The translations under genes and the position numbers were made by a program. 5,698 nucleotides of DNA from contig JAISHJ010000085.1 in NCBI GenBank assembly GCA_031262625.1, positions 1 to 5,698 of the forward strand, given 5' to 3'. Shown one piece after another: positions 5,095 through 5,698 of this stretch. The first letter of the stretch is position 1; every line of letters starts with the position of its first letter. Under the pieces are notes generated by a model. That model saw only the letters and a program-made list of their open reading frames with translations, made no database searches and had not been told where the DNA came from. Source of the stretch: Ruminococcus sp. (GTDB taxonomy: Bacteria; Bacillota; Clostridia; Oscillospirales; Ruminococcaceae).

Positions 5095-5698
5095 ACATTA
5101 TAACTAAACTTAAAAACATGAACATTTATGAGGTGAAAAGGTTTTGCAAGAAACTCCGCAAGAATATTATTGCGGCCTGCAAAAAAAACGGCGGTCACCT
5201 CGCCTCAAATTTAGGTACGGTTGAGCTTACAGCCGCTCTTTACCGTGTTTTTGATTTTCCGAAAGATAAGCTTGTGTGGGATGTCGGGCACCAAAGCTAC
5301 GCCGCGAAGCTCATAACGGGGGAGAGTCTTAATCATTTACGGTGTGAAGACGGTGTTTCGGGATTTTGCCGCCCGGATGAGTCGGAATATACCCCCGTAA
5401 TTACCGGTCATTCGAGCAATTCCGTTTCTGCCGCTTTAGGGCTTGCGGAATCGATGGCGATTGAAAATGACCCTCACGCGGCGGTTGCTGTAATAGGCGA
5501 CGGCGCATTTACGGGCGGTCTCTGCTTTGAAGGGCTAAATAATGCAGGAAAATCCGGAATGAATATGATTGTCATTCTCAACCAGAATGATATGTCTATC
5601 GGAAAAAATGTCGGTGCTGTCGCTAAATACCTAAGCACTATTCGCATAAGTGATAATTATCTTCGCTTAAAACAGCGTGTTAAGCAAAAGCTTGCTAC
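5091..5698 (+). CDS. dxs: 1-deoxy-D-xylulose-5-phosphate synthase, N-terminal part (cut by window end)
   Basis: An open frame of 202 codons running off the window; the full enzyme is usually about 580-640 residues. Dxs is the thiamine diphosphate-dependent first enzyme of the MEP isoprenoid pathway, condensing pyruvate with glyceraldehyde-3-phosphate. Visible landmarks are GGHLASNLGTVELTAAL (34-50, with H36 matching the active-site His49 of E. coli), WDVGHQSY (63-70), DESEY (96-100), TGHSS (105-109), the TPP-binding GDGAFTGG (136-143) with FEGLNNAG (146-153), and ILNQNDMSI (162-170), where most homologues have LNDNEMSI. ATG 5091 overlaps the upstream TGA as ATGA, with no Shine-Dalgarno, which points to translational coupling. 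A second ATG at 5118 also lacks one. The N-terminus is about 13 residues shorter than in E. coli from 5091, and 22 shorter from 5118. Confidence 0.96.
   Translation, partial: MNIITKLKNMNIYEVKRFCKKLRKNIIAACKKNGGHLASNLGTVELTAALYRVFDFPKDKLVWDVGHQSYAAKLITGESLNHLRCEDGVSGFCRPDESEYTPVITGHSSNSVSAALGLAESMAIENDPHAAVAVIGDGAFTGGLCFEGLNNAGKSGMNMIVILNQNDMSIGKNVGAVAKYLSTIRISDNYLRLKQRVKQKLA

Noticed and set aside
4950..5198. 82-residue minus-strand frame spanning the PAP2/dxs junction
   Set aside because: It is antisense to two well-supported genes and their overlap.

Overview
The window looks like a piece of a Clostridia-type Firmicutes chromosome, possibly from the Ruminococcaceae/Oscillospiraceae side. 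The grounds are GGAGG-type ribosome binding sites, tRNA genes without an encoded CCA, a ThyX-type thymidylate synthase, a Firmicutes-like flagellin, and a divergent-PAP2/dxs gene pair. This placement comes from recalled family resemblance, not from a search. No phage, transposase, integrase or CRISPR array is visible.

Layout. Positions 1-109 are the 3' part of a 5S rRNA gene, so the window opens at the tail of an rRNA operon. A tRNA with anticodon CAT (163-236, probably tRNA-Ile2 rather than tRNA-Met) and tRNA-Trp (343-415) follow. The 5S-tRNA spacer contains a strong hairpin, and a 10-bp inverted repeat flanks the first tRNA. Four 25-bp tandem repeats (415-514) begin exactly on the last base of tRNA-Trp. 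A short stem with a T-rich tail (584-610) then sits directly ahead of the next ribosome binding site.

A compact + strand operon follows: a nucleoside phosphorylase-family protein (627-1379), thyX (1395-2021) and a CapA-family lipoprotein (2011-3243, overlapping thyX by 11 nt). It closes with a clear intrinsic terminator (3252-3279). The first two genes fit pyrimidine nucleoside/dTMP metabolism. The third is a predicted cell-surface protein that shares the transcript by position only.

On the - strand lies a short flagellin gene (4419-3490), with no other flagellar gene in view. Just downstream is a 54-codon reading frame (3458-3294) missed by ORF calling because it is small and starts with GTG. 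It has a strong Shine-Dalgarno sequence and opens with a typical PIN-domain toxin N-terminus, then runs into unrelated sequence, so it is probably a toxin-antitoxin remnant or chimera.

The divergent intergenic region 4420-4632 holds a near-consensus sigma-70 promoter for the + strand and a weaker sigma-28-like candidate for flagellin. The + strand promoter drives a divergent PAP2 (DUF212/YuiD-like) membrane protein (4633-5094) and, through an ATGA overlap, dxs, the first enzyme of the MEP isoprenoid pathway. The window end cuts off dxs.

Most of the content is ordinary chromosomal housekeeping. The parts most worth a second look are the tandem repeats fused to tRNA-Trp, the alternative RNA pairings around the first tRNA, and the PIN-like mini-gene. 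I do not see a convincing new multi-gene system.
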